DNA of 32,203 bases from positions 1 through 32,203 of the forward strand of contig CAJUDV010000027.1 of NCBI GenBank assembly GCA_910585385.1. The letters run 5' to 3'. This stretch comes from an uncultured Oscillibacter sp. Its GTDB lineage: Bacteria; Bacillota; Clostridia; Oscillospirales; Oscillospiraceae. The notes under the pieces were generated by a model. The model was not told where the DNA came from and searched no databases. It was given only the letters and a program-made list of their open reading frames with translations. Below, one piece after another: positions 31,963-32,203 of the stretch; the stretch's first letter is position 1, and each line of letters starts with the position of its first letter. A program made the position numbers and the translations under genes.

Positions 31963-32012
31963 ATCGCCAACGAGCAAGCCCTCGATCCCCCGAAAGCTTG
32001 CTCCTTAGCGAT
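31963..32012. repeat. Two-part inverted repeat upstream of the DUF1016-type gene
   Basis: ATCGC-4-GAGCAAGC, a 16-base loop, GCTTGCTC-4-GCGAT. Both segments pair and the 4-base internal loop is symmetric. It lies between two minus-strand genes and could be a transcript hairpin for the metallophosphoesterase gene, or a protein-binding site. Confidence 0.5.
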
Positions 32013-32029
32013 ATCAGGTCATGCCGTCG

Positions 32030-32203
32030 TCACTCCCATTGCAGCTCCACCATCTGTTCCCACTGGATGATGAAGCGGTTATCCACAACACGGTTTTGGT
32101 GGTAGTGGCCCAGGAACCAGCAATCGAATTGGCACCGCCGCTTGACCATCTGGAGGAAGTCCGTCAGCCGGTCCGGGGTGTAGCTTTGATCCAGCTTCTG
32201 CTG
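32030..32203 (-). CDS. Metallophosphoesterase, C-terminal end only
   Basis: The last 57 residues of a gene that enters from the right edge on the minus strand. The diagnostic part is CWFLGHYHQNRVV with the GHxH motif (residues 32-35 of the visible part), the last metal-binding motif of calcineurin-like metallophosphoesterases, followed by RFIIQWEQMVELQWE. The rest of the catalytic domain is outside the window, so substrate and full length are unknown. Confidence 0.6.
   Translation of the reverse strand, partial: QQKLDQSYTPDRLTDFLQMVKRRCQFDCWFLGHYHQNRVVDNRFIIQWEQMVELQWE

Noticed and set aside
1..32203. CRISPR arrays, tRNA or rRNA genes, complete insertion sequences
   Set aside because: No regularly spaced repeats, cloverleaf-like sequence, conserved rRNA stretch or transposase gene was seen on either strand.

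Overview
The window looks like part of the chromosome of a GC-rich, flagellated, Gram-positive gut anaerobe of the Clostridia, most likely an Oscillospiraceae-type genome. This is inference from the flagellin type, strong GGAGG ribosome-binding sites, GC-biased codons and the accessory families at the right end. No rRNA, tRNA or CRISPR array is present, so the genus cannot be fixed.

Layout. (1) 1-1502: the 3' part of a flagellin gene, cut by the window edge. (2) 1503-1731: a spacer with a second copy of the flagellin 3' end, a hairpin and a 13-bp GC-rich hairpin. (3) 1732-28745: twenty-one genes or gene remnants, all on the + strand, with gaps of at most about 160 bp and several 4-base stop/start overlaps, closed by a rho-independent terminator at 28893-28929. 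(4) 28746-29488: gene-free, with several strong hairpins. (5) 29489-32203: five genes on the - strand with visibly less GC-biased codons: a Bro-N antirepressor-like protein, a small DUF6429-like protein, a Zn-ribbon protein, a DUF1016-N protein and the end of a metallophosphoesterase gene. These look like accessory or mobile-element cargo.

The + strand island reads as a machine for building and decorating an unusual glycan, very probably the flagellin glycan. It contains cassettes for activated building blocks: PAPS-dependent sulfation (sulfotransferase-like protein, APS kinase, and a PHP phosphoesterase of the type that removes PAP); a CDP-polyol-type cassette (pentulose-phosphate epimerase, IspD/TarI-like cytidylyltransferase, Zn dehydrogenase); a CMP-ulosonate set (KdsC-like phosphatase, KdsB-like CMP-transferase, DRE-TIM aldolase); and a phosphonate set (nucleotidyltransferase-cytidylyltransferase-PEP mutase fusion, Fe-dependent alcohol dehydrogenase, phosphonopyruvate decarboxylase), best explained as making 2-hydroxyethylphosphonate and its CMP ester.

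Between these lie the assembly and tailoring enzymes: GT32, GT4, GT2, GT8 and LicD domains, a DUF115/GT42-like transferase, an alkaline-phosphatase-superfamily enzyme, a radical SAM enzyme, two methyltransferases (one frameshifted) and a PIG-L deacetylase. Nine of these proteins carry a similar Rossmann-like nucleotide-binding module (GxGxxG-type start) joined to otherwise unrelated catalytic domains. No transmembrane flippase, polymerase, ABC exporter or lipid-carrier glycosyltransferase is encoded. That favours cytoplasmic glycosylation of a protein, the adjacent flagellin, over capsule or teichoic-acid synthesis. This combination is the main candidate for an undescribed system.
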